The notes beneath the pieces are model-generated. The model searched no databases, was not told the origin of the DNA, and saw only the letters and a list, made by a program, of their open reading frames with translations. The position numbers and the translations under genes were made by a program. Shown one piece after another: positions 1 through 7,377 of a DNA stretch of 21,272 nucleotides. Within the stretch, counting starts at the first letter, position 1; every line of letters begins with the position of its first letter. This stretch comes from CAYLPU01 sp964385635 (lineage in GTDB: Bacteria > Chloroflexota > Anaerolineae > B4-G1), in the NCBI GenBank assembly GCA_964385635.1, contig CAYLPU010000087.1:1-21272 (forward strand). Reading direction: 5' to 3'.

Positions 1-4
1 CCCC

Positions 5-52
5 ACTCCCACACTCCCACACCCCCACACACCCACACCCCCACACACTCCC
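5..52. repeat. Octamer tandem array at window edge
   Basis: Six head-to-tail 8-bp units fit the consensus ACnCCCAC (ACTCCCAC twice, then ACCCCCAC, ACACCCAC, ACCCCCAC, ACACTCCC). The array ends exactly where the stop codon of the adjacent minus-strand TPR gene begins, so it lies immediately 3' of that gene. It may continue beyond the window. It contains no coding potential I can support. Confidence 0.75.
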
Positions 53-1119
53 TACCGCGCCTCCTGCACCTCCTCCAGGTGCTCCACAATCTCCCCGTAC
101 ACCACCTCTCCCTCAATCGTCGCCAACACGGTCGCCTCCTCCAGCACCGCCAGCGCCTCCTCGTACCGCTCCTGCTTGTAGTAGACCCAGCCGAGCGTGT
201 CCAGATAGCGCGCCCGCTCCAGGTCGTCCCGCGCACCGGCGACCGCCCGCTGCGCCAATTGCTCCGCCTCGGCCAGGTGGCCGCGCCGGTACCAGGCGTA
301 GAACCAGGCCTGCCCGTTCAGCGCCACCGGGTCATAAGGCGCGATGCTCTGCGCGACATCGAGGTCCGCCTGCGCTGCGTCGAAGTCGCGCTGCTCCGCC
401 TGGGCCAGCGCCCGTCCCACGTGCGCCTCGACGGAGCGCACCTCCAGCGACAGCACCGTCGTGTATTCTATCTGCGCCTCTTCGGGATTCCCGGAGCGCA
501 GCAGCGCCTGGGCCAGCAGGACGCGCTTCCACGGATCAGTATCATTGAGCGCGACCGCCTGGCGCAGCGCCGCAAGCGCCAGCCCATACTTGCCCCGTTC
601 GGAGAGCAGGTAGCCGCGCCAGGCGTGAGCGCTGGCCAGGTCCGGATTCAGCGCCAGCGCCCGCTCGAAGTCCTTCAGTGCCGCGCTCCACTCCTTGAGA
701 TGAAAGGCCGCCTCGCCACGCCCCACGTGGGCCTCGGCCAGTCTCCCGTCCAGGCCAATGGCGGTGTCGAAGTCTTCTATCGCCTGGTCGTACGCGCCCA
801 GCGTCATGTACGCATACCCCCGCTGCACGCGCAGCGCCGGGTTCTCCGGGTCACCCGCCACCTGGAGATCGTAGCGGGTCTGGGGCACGATAGGGGTAGG
901 GGTGGAAGTGGGGGTGGGAACGGGAGAGGCGGTAGGGGTCGGGGGAACCGTTGGCTGCTCGGTCCGAACCGGCGGCGGCGACGCGGGAGCCGCAGGCGCG
1001 ATCACCTGCGAAATCTGCCGCGAGTTCCGCACGATAATGCCCACCAGGCAGCCGAAGACCCCGATCGCCAGCGCACCCAACACAATGACCATGATGAGTT
1101 GCGAGCGTGTCAACTTCAT
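52..1119 (-). CDS. Membrane-anchored TPR-repeat protein
   Basis: A 355-residue protein with a short basic N-terminus, one hydrophobic segment (about residues 8-30), a Pro/Thr/Ser-rich linker (about 40-80) and a C-terminal region (about 90-330) of roughly seven tetratricopeptide-like helical pairs, for example GAYDQAIEDFDTAIGLD and ERYEEALAVLEEATVL. The layout predicts a membrane anchor holding a TPR scaffold on a flexible stalk; TPRs usually mediate protein-protein contacts, and the partner is unknown. The frame is open up to 1467, but the ATG at 1119 is preferred because GAGGTGG lies just upstream with short spacing and the anchor follows directly. The upstream extension reads through the inverted-repeat element and looks non-coding. 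The gene is divergent from queG. The Pro/Thr stalk resembles those of the propeller lipoproteins downstream, but there is no lipobox cysteine. Confidence 0.85.
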   Translation of the reverse strand: MKLTRSQLIMVIVLGALAIGVFGCLVGIIVRNSRQISQVIAPAAPASPPPVRTEQPTVPPTPTASPVPTPTSTPTPIVPQTRYDLQVAGDPENPALRVQRGYAYMTLGAYDQAIEDFDTAIGLDGRLAEAHVGRGEAAFHLKEWSAALKDFERALALNPDLASAHAWRGYLLSERGKYGLALAALRQAVALNDTDPWKRVLLAQALLRSGNPEEAQIEYTTVLSLEVRSVEAHVGRALAQAEQRDFDAAQADLDVAQSIAPYDPVALNGQAWFYAWYRRGHLAEAEQLAQRAVAGARDDLERARYLDTLGWVYYKQERYEEALAVLEEATVLATIEGEVVYGEIVEHLEEVQEAR

Positions 1120-1224
1120 AATCCACCTCGTACAATCGTTTGCTCTGAGGGGACGACAGTCCCCGTCCAGGAAGGTGACGGAGTGCCCCCGCCACGAGCG
1201 GACACTACAAACCTCTCTGTCCCA

Positions 1225-1253
1225 AGTATAGAGCAAGAATGGCACAAGCGCAA
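1225..1253 (-). promoter_or_regulatory. Candidate promoter for the TPR gene
   Basis: On the minus strand a TATACT -10 hexamer (1230-1225) lies 17 bp from a weak TTGCGC -35 (1253-1248, 3 of 6 consensus). It would give a 5' UTR of about 100 nt before the ATG at 1119. Only the -10 element is convincing. Confidence 0.35.
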
Positions 1254-1287
1254 CTGCGCCAAGCCAAAAACTGGCCTCCTGGCGGGA

Positions 1288-1442
1288 TATACTAACCGCA
1301 CGCTGAATCTTCCATTTCGCTCCAGCCGGATTGCCAAATCCGGCGGCTTTACGCCTGAAATTGACACTAAATTGCCGCCAATGGCCTGGATTTGACAATC
1401 CAGGCCGAGCAATGGTGGAAATTTTAGCGTGCGTTTGGTATA
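1288..1442. mobile_element. MITE-like 155-bp inverted-repeat element
   Basis: The ends 1288-1314 and 1416-1442 are 27-bp terminal inverted repeats matching at 22 of 27 positions, including an exact CGCACGCT core. Inside each end sits a strong hairpin: an 8-bp stem (1325-1332 with 1337-1344) and a 10-bp stem (1383-1392 with 1397-1406), both built around a GGATT...AATCC motif. The two halves are therefore diverged inverted copies of about 57-60 bp. Both termini read TATAC inward, consistent with a TA target duplication as made by IS630/Tc1-type transposases (inference). There is no coding capacity. It lies between the divergent TPR and queG genes, and its right end is 10 bp from the queG -35 box. 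Confidence 0.7.
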
Positions 1443-1452
1443 GACAATCCAA

Positions 1453-1481
1453 TTGACAGGGACCCAACGCTGCGCTATACT
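1453..1481 (+). promoter_or_regulatory. Near-consensus promoter of queG
   Basis: A perfect TTGACA -35 (1453-1458) and a TATACT -10 (1476-1481) are separated by exactly 17 bp, a housekeeping-sigma promoter of near-ideal form. The expected transcription start is near 1488, only about 3 nt before the ATG at 1491, so the mRNA should be leaderless or nearly so. No Shine-Dalgarno sequence precedes the ATG, which fits. Confidence 0.8.
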
Positions 1482-1490
1482 GGCCCGACG

Positions 1491-2627
1491 ATGGGATTGA
1501 CCGAGCAGATCACAGAACAGGCGCGGCGGATGAGCTTCGACCTGGTGGGCGTGACCCACCCGGCCCCCAGCGGTCACCTCCCCTTCTACGCTAACTGGCT
1601 GGCGCGGGGTTACCACGGCGAGATGGGCTACCTGGCCCGGCCAGACCGAGTCGAACGGCGGGAAGACCCGGCCAGGATCCTGCCAGGAGTGCGCTCTATA
1701 ATCCTTGTGGGTTTGAACTACTATCCTGGCGCTCTGCCCACCAGTCTCAGACACGACCCCTCCCGCGGGTTAATCTCCAACTATGCCTGGGGCCTGGACT
1801 ACCACGACCTGATGACGCCCCGTCTGGAGGAATTGGCGGCCTTCATCGGCGCCGAGGCAGGGTGCGAGGTCGCTCACCGCGCTTACGTGGACACCGGGCC
1901 GATACTGGAGCGTGCCTACGCGGCCGAGGCAGGCATGGGCTTTGTCGGCAAGAACACGTGCCTGATCCATCCAAAGATGGGTTCGTGGTTGTTTCTGGGG
2001 GAGATTCTGGTTGATATTGCACTAGATCCCACACTGACGAATGTGAACGTGAGTTGTGGCACCTGCAAGCGATGCCTGGATGCCTGCCCAACGGGCGCAC
2101 TGGTCGCTCCATACGTGCTGGACGCCCGACGGTGTATTTCCTACTTGACCATCGAACTGAAGGGGCCTATTCCGCATGAACTACGGCCACTGATGGGCAA
2201 CTGGATCTTCGGGTGCGACGTATGCCAGGCTGTTTGCCCCTGGCAACGGTTCGCCAGGCCCACGCGGGAGCGGTCATTTCAGGCCGAAGAGCCGGACCGT
2301 GCTGCGCCAGTGTTGTCAGATTTGATCTACATGAACGAGGAGACATTCCGCCGGCGGTACGAAGGCAGTGCTATCTTCCGTATCGGGCGGCGGGGACTGT
2401 TGCGTAACGCGGCGGTGGCACTGGGGAACTGGGGGGACGAACGAGCAGTACCGGCGCTGATAAGGGCCCTCACGGACACAGAACCGCTGATCCAGGGGCA
2501 TGCAGCGTGGGCATTGGGACGCATCGGTGGACAGGCGGCCCGAAAGGCGCTCCTGGACGTCTTACAGAGCGGAATAGGCCCCTACGTCCAGCACGAAATA
2601 CAGGCGGCTGTGAGCGCACTGTCCTGA
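1491..2627 (+). CDS. queG: Epoxyqueuosine reductase QueG
   Basis: A 378-residue protein expected to perform the last step of queuosine tRNA modification: cobalamin-dependent reduction of epoxyqueuosine to queuosine in the tRNA anticodon, in the cytoplasm. The signature block YVDTGPILERA (132-142) contains Asp134, which matches the proposed proton donor of characterised QueG. Eight-iron ferredoxin motifs follow: C189xxC192xxC195xxxC199-Pro, then C242xxC245xxxC249-Pro with C215 between them. The C-terminal part (about 300-378) consists of HEAT-like repeats, as in longer QueG proteins. Length is typical. The ATG at 1491 is supported by the adjacent promoter geometry rather than by a ribosome binding site. 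No other queuosine gene is present in the window. It is convergent with the large lipoprotein gene downstream. Confidence 0.95.
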   Translation: MGLTEQITEQARRMSFDLVGVTHPAPSGHLPFYANWLARGYHGEMGYLARPDRVERREDPARILPGVRSIILVGLNYYPGALPTSLRHDPSRGLISNYAWGLDYHDLMTPRLEELAAFIGAEAGCEVAHRAYVDTGPILERAYAAEAGMGFVGKNTCLIHPKMGSWLFLGEILVDIALDPTLTNVNVSCGTCKRCLDACPTGALVAPYVLDARRCISYLTIELKGPIPHELRPLMGNWIFGCDVCQAVCPWQRFARPTRERSFQAEEPDRAAPVLSDLIYMNEETFRRRYEGSAIFRIGRRGLLRNAAVALGNWGDERAVPALIRALTDTEPLIQGHAAWALGRIGGQAARKALLDVLQSGIGPYVQHEIQAAVSALS

Positions 2628-2652
2628 TTCGTAAGCGTTCAAGTGTGGGCCA

Positions 2653-2751
2653 AGAAACCGGGTTTTTCGTACAGGGAGACATCCTTGGCAACGGGAAAGC
2701 ACCTGTAAGCAATAACTACTCCGCTTGTGGAGCGCCAAAAACCCGGTTTCT
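2653..2751. repeat. 99-bp inverted-repeat element between convergent genes
   Basis: Perfect 15-bp inverted repeats, AGAAACCGGGTTTTT at 2653-2667 and its exact complement at 2737-2751, bound a 99-bp segment. Each end is itself nearly palindromic around AAACCGGGTTT. Nested inside are TACAGG/CCTGTA (2670-2675 with 2702-2707) and a CTCC/GGAG hairpin (2719-2732). It occupies most of the 162-bp gap between the converging queG and lipoprotein genes and could act as a bidirectional terminator in RNA form. There is no coding capacity. Confidence 0.7.
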
Positions 2752-2789
2752 GATCTGCACCCTGAACGGATACTCGTAGTCGCCCAATT

Positions 2790-5700
2790 CTAGGGGGTCA
2801 CTACAGACTCACCACACACTCCCAGGAAAGCGAAGGGAGAGAACAGGGAACCAGGCCCAGCGGAGGGCAGCGTGACGACGGTGCTGGGTCCCTTGCCGCC
2901 CTCCTGCACCAGAACCAGGTCGTCCTTCCCCAGCCAGCCCCCAACTATGGATGGCGCTGAAATGCCCGCTCCCTCGGTCAACACCTCCTCGTACACCGTG
3001 ACCGGCTCGCCTGCGGGCAGGCGCAGAGCGCGGATCAGAAAGACCTGGGAACCTGGCATTGGCACCCACTCCCGCCAGGCCAGCCAGTCGCCATCCGGGG
3101 AGAACGAGAAATCGCCGGCCAGCCAGGCCCCCTCCGCGCCGGGGATGACCCGCTCTGTCCCGTCAATCAAGGAGCGAAGGGTGATGGTGACGCTCTCACC
3201 TGACCAGGCCGCAATCTTGGCCTGGGCAAGCCAGACACCATCGGGGCTTACCAGTGCGTCGTGGAGATTCTCCAAGTCGCCCACCTGCGCCACCTGACCC
3301 GTATCCACATCGAGCGCGAGCATGCCGGGGTTGTAGTCGAAGAGAGCCCAGACCATTCCATATTCTGGTTGCGCCAGATAGATGACCGTTCCATCCGCCC
3401 GCCAACTCACCAGGTGGAGAGAGCGGTAGACCGGGCCGGTCTCGACGTGCTCCCACACTTCGCGGGGACCGCTTCCGTCGCCGTCGGTGATCAGCACTCG
3501 ATAGTGAAGTTCTGCCGTTCCGTCAATCAACGCGTTCATGTCCGGCGACTCGCCGCACAACCAGGCCATACGGCTTCCATCGGGATTCACCAGCGGCGGG
3601 CGGCACCCATCAGAGATATCTGGAAGAGAGACGACGCCGTTCCGGTCCGCGTAACGAGCACCGTAGTAGACGCGCTCGCCACCGACCTGGAACGATGTAT
3701 AGCGGGCTGCCTCCTCTGCTGGTACGACGACGTCAGAGCCATCCCCGCCGACGAAGTGAAGAAGAGGCCCGGCGTCTGTGTGCTCGACCAGCACCATCGC
3801 CTGCGCCCCCACAGTGCGGGGGGCCCAGTGGGCGGCGACAGGGCCGGCGAGAAGCAGTTCGGGCTCGTCCCCATCGGCCGGGAACCAGTAGAGATGGTTT
3901 TCGTAGCCCACACCTGCGCCCGTCAGCCCAACCAGGAACCCGCCCCCGTCCGGGGCCCACTCCAACACCGTCCACTCCAGTTCCGGCACCGCGAAGTGAT
4001 ACCGGAACGTCGTTTCCCCCGCAGTCGTCGCTTCCCAGACCTCGTTCCCCACAGCGACAGCCACCCGCTCCCCGCCCGGCGACCAGGTCAGCCCGACGGT
4101 CCTGGTCACCGTCTCCAGTCGCAGCACCTCCTGCCACCTGGGGCGGCCTACGGGCTCGTCCCCACTGGAGGGCACTTCGGCCAGGTACAGGGTCGTTGGC
4201 CGCTGGGCAAAGCGCGGGTCGCTGGTCAGAACCGCCAGGTGGGAGCCTTCGGGAGACCAGGCGAACTGAAGCGCCGGGGCTTCCCATCCAGAGAAAGTGT
4301 CCAGCAGGTCAGATGCGCCGACAGGCTCCGGCGCACCCGGGTAGACCAGCCCTACCCAGGTGTTGGTGATGGTCTCCAGGGAGCAGGCGATCCAGTCGCC
4401 CCGGGGCGACCACACCGGGTCGAAAGGCCTCGGGGTGATCCGCCCTGCTCCCTCCGGCGATCTGACCAATAACCGCTCCCGGCCGGTCGTGGGAGCGTAG
4501 ACGTACACGCCCCCGCTGCGCTCGTAGGCCATAAGGTCTCCCTCGGGCGACCATGTGTCCGAGAAGCCGATAGGAAGCGGTTCCTGTTGGCCGGTTTCGG
4601 GATCGAGGAGAGCGTGGGGGTAATTTGGGGGAACAGCATAGGCCAGGCGATGTCCTGAGCCTGTCGAAGGGCAGCCATCGGGTGCCCAGTGCAACGTCGA
4701 GGGAGCGCCATCCAGGGGGAATTCCCACCTGTCGCCCGCCGGCAAGTCGTAGACCCCCAGGATGACACGGAAGGTGCCCTCAATGGACGTTTCGGCCCAC
4801 CAGGCGATGCGCCGGCCGTCTGGGGACCATAAGAATTCTCTGACCCCTTTCATACCCAGGGGACGGGCGGCGTGGTTCTGCCACAGCCAGAGGGTATCTC
4901 CGGCGATGTAGGCGAATGTACCGGCCGGGCCGCCGGGCGCGTAGGGCCGGAAGGCCTCCCCGTCCCAGCGGAAAGCCCGCTCCCCGCTTTCCTCACTTAT
5001 GCTCGGCGCGTCGTCTTTGACGTACCCCTCCTCGCCGGGCAGGTAGAAGGCTGCCTCCTCGTGCAGCAGGATTTCGTCTGGAGCGTTGCCATCCAGGTCC
5101 GCCCACTCCCACGCCGCCTGATAATTCTCCCGGTATGGCTGTGGAATGTCCTGGTTGTCCGCCATCCGATTGTCCATTATGGTCGGCACACCCCAGACGC
5201 GGGCCAGCGATTGACCGTCCCAGCGATAGAGCGTATCGGCGGCTGTGGTCCAGCCCCGCAACATTCTGAAGTAGTGGCTGAGTACTTCCTGCTGGCCGTC
5301 CCCGTCGAAGTCGAGCAGGTCGGGAGGGACGTAATAATAGGGAGGGGCATCGAAGCCCATTCCGAGCACCTCGGAGACGCCGCGCAGCCGCCAGCCGTCT
5401 CCCGTCTGCCCGATCACCACCCAGCGCATCTCGTCGCGTTCGCCGGCGTTGCCGGCGAGCGCCAGCCGTTCGTCGGCGCCGGGGGCGGTGAAACTGCCGC
5501 TGACGATGTTGGCGGCCCAGTGTTCGCCTGTTCCAGTCCCCAGGACGGTCTCCACGATTTCTTGCTCATCGGGAAAGGGGGTGGGGACGGCGGTGGGCTG
5601 GGGGACAATGGTGGGAAGGGGGGGAAGTGGTGGGTAGGAAACCAACGTGGAGACAACGGGCAAGGACGGCGTGGGGGACTGGACGGGCTTCACAGTCGGC

Positions 5701-5831
5701 GTCAGCGGCGTCGGTCGCAAGGTAGGTGCAGGGATGCCGGTCGGCGATGGTGCGGGCACGGTGGGGCCGGTCCGACTGCAGGCGACGAGCAACCAAGCCA
5801 GCAATCCTACGATAACAATGTGTCTCTTCAT
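2790..5831 (-). CDS. Large beta-propeller lipoprotein (TolB/WD40-like)
   Basis: A 1013-residue predicted lipoprotein. The signal peptide ends in lipobox LVAC with Cys18 as the lipidated residue; a Pro/Thr-rich stalk (about 21-85) follows. Next come two calcium-binding-like motifs of FG-GAP/VCBS type (DFDGDGQQE near 174-182, DLDGNAPDE near 245-253). The rest holds about ten or eleven blade motifs of the W-S-P-D/E-G-x-x-(I/L)-A kind, typical of TolB/WD40-like propellers. Such domains bind proteins or ligands; the substrate cannot be read from sequence. The ATG at 5831 is chosen because GGAG precedes it by 7 nt and it opens the signal peptide; the longer frame up to 6107 would overlap the upstream gene. 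Oddity: an 8-codon repeat-derived insert at residues 387-394. It lies 53 nt after the preceding lipoprotein gene, probably the same transcript. Confidence 0.85.
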   Translation of the reverse strand: MKRHIVIVGLLAWLLVACSRTGPTVPAPSPTGIPAPTLRPTPLTPTVKPVQSPTPSLPVVSTLVSYPPLPPLPTIVPQPTAVPTPFPDEQEIVETVLGTGTGEHWAANIVSGSFTAPGADERLALAGNAGERDEMRWVVIGQTGDGWRLRGVSEVLGMGFDAPPYYYVPPDLLDFDGDGQQEVLSHYFRMLRGWTTAADTLYRWDGQSLARVWGVPTIMDNRMADNQDIPQPYRENYQAAWEWADLDGNAPDEILLHEEAAFYLPGEEGYVKDDAPSISEESGERAFRWDGEAFRPYAPGGPAGTFAYIAGDTLWLWQNHAARPLGMKGVREFLWSPDGRRIAWWAETSIEGTFRVILGVYDLPAGDRWEFPLDGAPSTLHWAPDGCPSTGSGHRLAYAVPPNYPHALLDPETGQQEPLPIGFSDTWSPEGDLMAYERSGGVYVYAPTTGRERLLVRSPEGAGRITPRPFDPVWSPRGDWIACSLETITNTWVGLVYPGAPEPVGASDLLDTFSGWEAPALQFAWSPEGSHLAVLTSDPRFAQRPTTLYLAEVPSSGDEPVGRPRWQEVLRLETVTRTVGLTWSPGGERVAVAVGNEVWEATTAGETTFRYHFAVPELEWTVLEWAPDGGGFLVGLTGAGVGYENHLYWFPADGDEPELLLAGPVAAHWAPRTVGAQAMVLVEHTDAGPLLHFVGGDGSDVVVPAEEAARYTSFQVGGERVYYGARYADRNGVVSLPDISDGCRPPLVNPDGSRMAWLCGESPDMNALIDGTAELHYRVLITDGDGSGPREVWEHVETGPVYRSLHLVSWRADGTVIYLAQPEYGMVWALFDYNPGMLALDVDTGQVAQVGDLENLHDALVSPDGVWLAQAKIAAWSGESVTITLRSLIDGTERVIPGAEGAWLAGDFSFSPDGDWLAWREWVPMPGSQVFLIRALRLPAGEPVTVYEEVLTEGAGISAPSIVGGWLGKDDLVLVQEGGKGPSTVVTLPSAGPGSLFSPFAFLGVCGESVVTP
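4650..4673 (-). repeat. 24-bp in-frame repeat insert in a propeller blade
   Basis: Exactly eight codons, translating to CPSTGSGH (residues 387-394), interrupt a blade motif that elsewhere in the protein reads W-x-P-D-G directly followed by R-x-A-x. Removing them restores WAPDG-RLAY. The DNA core CCTTCGACAGGCTCAGGA resembles dispersed repeats I recall from many bacterial genomes; that resemblance is from memory, not from a search. Confidence 0.6.
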
Positions 5832-5884
5832 AGTGTCACTCCAACTGCTCCTCCAGGCCGAGCACAGCGGATTCCAGGCTACTT

Positions 5885-7132
5885 CTACGGTTCGAGCCAC
5901 CACAGATCGGCATTGCCGGCCACCCACACGCGGCCGGCGCCATCCACCTCGATCTGACAGTAGGAGGTGGCGACGGGACCCGCCTCCTCCGTCTCCCCGC
6001 CAGCCAGCCGGTAGACGGTTCCCTCTGTGCACAGCCAGGCCACACCGTCTGTGCCGAATGCCAGGCTGCTGAACCACTCCCCACCGGGGTCGTAGTCGAC
6101 GATCCACGCGCTGTTTTCCAGGTGGTAGCGGGCCACTGCGCCGAACGGACTGGCCCCGCCGAAGCGCAGAATCTCGACCCAGGGGTTACCCACTGCGTCC
6201 AAAGCGATGCTCGTAACCAGTTGGCGCCGCTCCCAGGGGGGCAGCGGGATGCGCGACCAGGAACCAGTGGCCTGGTCGTACTGAATCAGTTCGTCGAATC
6301 CGCCCACCCACACCCGGCCGGTCTCGTCCACCTCAATGTCGTAGACGCACTCGCCGGCTGTCTCAGCGAATCCGTTCCAGCGTTCGCCGTCGAACCGGCG
6401 CACTCCTTGTCCCAGCAGTGACTCGCCCTGCCCGATGCAGTCGCTCACCCAGACGTTGCCCGCGTTGTCGAGCGCCACGTCGGTGAGGAAGTGGCCCTGG
6501 TAGCCCTCCTCCTCCGGCGGTTCGAAGCCGATGTCGGTGGCACAGAATGCGGTCCACGTCTGCGTCTGGGGGTCGAAGCACCGCAGGTCGTCCCGGCCGG
6601 TGGCCAGCCACACCCGCCCCTGAGGGTCAGTGACCAGGCCGTCGCCGAAGCCTGGGCCGAGATACTCGGCGTAGGCAGGAGCGGTCCAGCCCTGGTCGGG
6701 GCCGTAGATAGTCCAGGCCATGCCGCTGTAGGCGGCGATGGCCCCCTCGTCCTCCAGGAGCGCCCACACGCGCCCGGCGGCGTCGGCACCCAGGATGCCC
6801 TCGGCCGGCCCGTCGTAGAGGCGGTCCCACCCGTCGCCGGCGTGGGTGAAGATGCCGGCATCGGTGGTCAGCCACAGACGACCGTCGGGGGCGATCCAGA
6901 GGTGGCGCGCCTCCGCCGCCGGCCAGGAAGCGGGGCGGAAGGGGGATGAGGGCGTGGGAGTGGGGGTGGGCGACGGGGACGGAGAAGGAGATGGTGTCAG
7001 TGTCGGCGGGACAGGCGTAGCCGTCAGTGTCGGCGGCGGGGTGGGGCTAGACTGCGGGGTAGCCGGCGCGCCACAGGCAGCGGCCACCAGCACGAGCACA
7101 AGCACGAGGGTGCTCAGCCATCTCCATTTCAT
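5885..7132 (-). CDS. Reg_prop-type beta-propeller lipoprotein
   Basis: A 415-residue predicted lipoprotein. The signal peptide ends in VAAAC with Cys20 as likely lipidation site (the -3 residue is Ala, slightly off the usual lipobox). A long Pro/Thr/Ser stalk (about 23-62) leads to repeats of the form I/A-x-D-x-x-G-R/N-V/L-W-V/L, as in LWIAPDGRLWLTTDAGI and NVWVSDCIGQG, characteristic of the two-component-regulator propeller family (Reg_prop) seen in sensor ectodomains. Here no kinase or output domain follows, so it is a free surface-anchored propeller. The start is ATG 7132: AAGGAG lies 8 nt upstream and the signal peptide begins there, whereas the longer frame to 7189 adds a non-signal extension. 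It is followed after 53 nt by the large propeller lipoprotein. Ligand unknown. Confidence 0.85.
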   Translation of the reverse strand: MKWRWLSTLVLVLVLVAAACGAPATPQSSPTPPPTLTATPVPPTLTPSPSPSPSPTPTPTPSSPFRPASWPAAEARHLWIAPDGRLWLTTDAGIFTHAGDGWDRLYDGPAEGILGADAAGRVWALLEDEGAIAAYSGMAWTIYGPDQGWTAPAYAEYLGPGFGDGLVTDPQGRVWLATGRDDLRCFDPQTQTWTAFCATDIGFEPPEEEGYQGHFLTDVALDNAGNVWVSDCIGQGESLLGQGVRRFDGERWNGFAETAGECVYDIEVDETGRVWVGGFDELIQYDQATGSWSRIPLPPWERRQLVTSIALDAVGNPWVEILRFGGASPFGAVARYHLENSAWIVDYDPGGEWFSSLAFGTDGVAWLCTEGTVYRLAGGETEEAGPVATSYCQIEVDGAGRVWVAGNADLWWLEP

Positions 7133-7377
7133 CTTTGGCTCTCCTTTTGCAAGTGAGCAAGTCTGCAGTAGACTTTGAGGCACAGCCACAACACAACAAC
7201 GGATTTAGAAAGGAACGGAAAGAGAAACAGGTATGGCGGGTGTGCCGTGTAAACGCCGGATCACATTTCGACTGCACAGTGCCATTTTGCGTGTCAGAAA
7301 TTGGTGTGTGCCCCAATGTCAGGTTGCCTCTTTCCGTTTTTTTCTTTGTCCGTTGTAGTGCTCTGCCAAAGGATAAA
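7133..7377. other. 245-bp intergenic gap within the lipoprotein cluster
   Basis: I see no gene and no convincing promoter on the minus strand. There is an exact 11-bp inverted repeat, AACGGAAAGAG (7214-7224) with its complement at 7328-7338, about 103 nt apart, and an A/T-rich run near 7337-7347. The gap is large enough to hold an independent promoter for the gene starting at 7132. Confidence 0.4.

Noticed and set aside
79..1395. Long plus-strand frame (438 codons) opposite the TPR gene
   Set aside because: Its translation is Arg/Gln/His-rich without domain character, and the opposite strand encodes a clear TPR protein with a good ribosome site. It also runs through the inverted-repeat element.
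3261..4472. Plus-strand frame of 403 codons opposite the large lipoprotein
   Set aside because: Low-complexity Arg/Pro/His composition and no recognisable motif; the minus-strand propeller repeats explain the region.
5832..6107. N-terminal extension of the large lipoprotein up to 6107
   Set aside because: It would overlap the end of the previous lipoprotein gene and would bury the lipobox signal peptide that starts at 5831.
7214..7338. 11-bp inverted repeat AACGGAAAGAG as a mobile element
   Set aside because: The arms are short and about 100 nt apart with no target duplication or internal structure, so chance in purine-rich DNA is sufficient.
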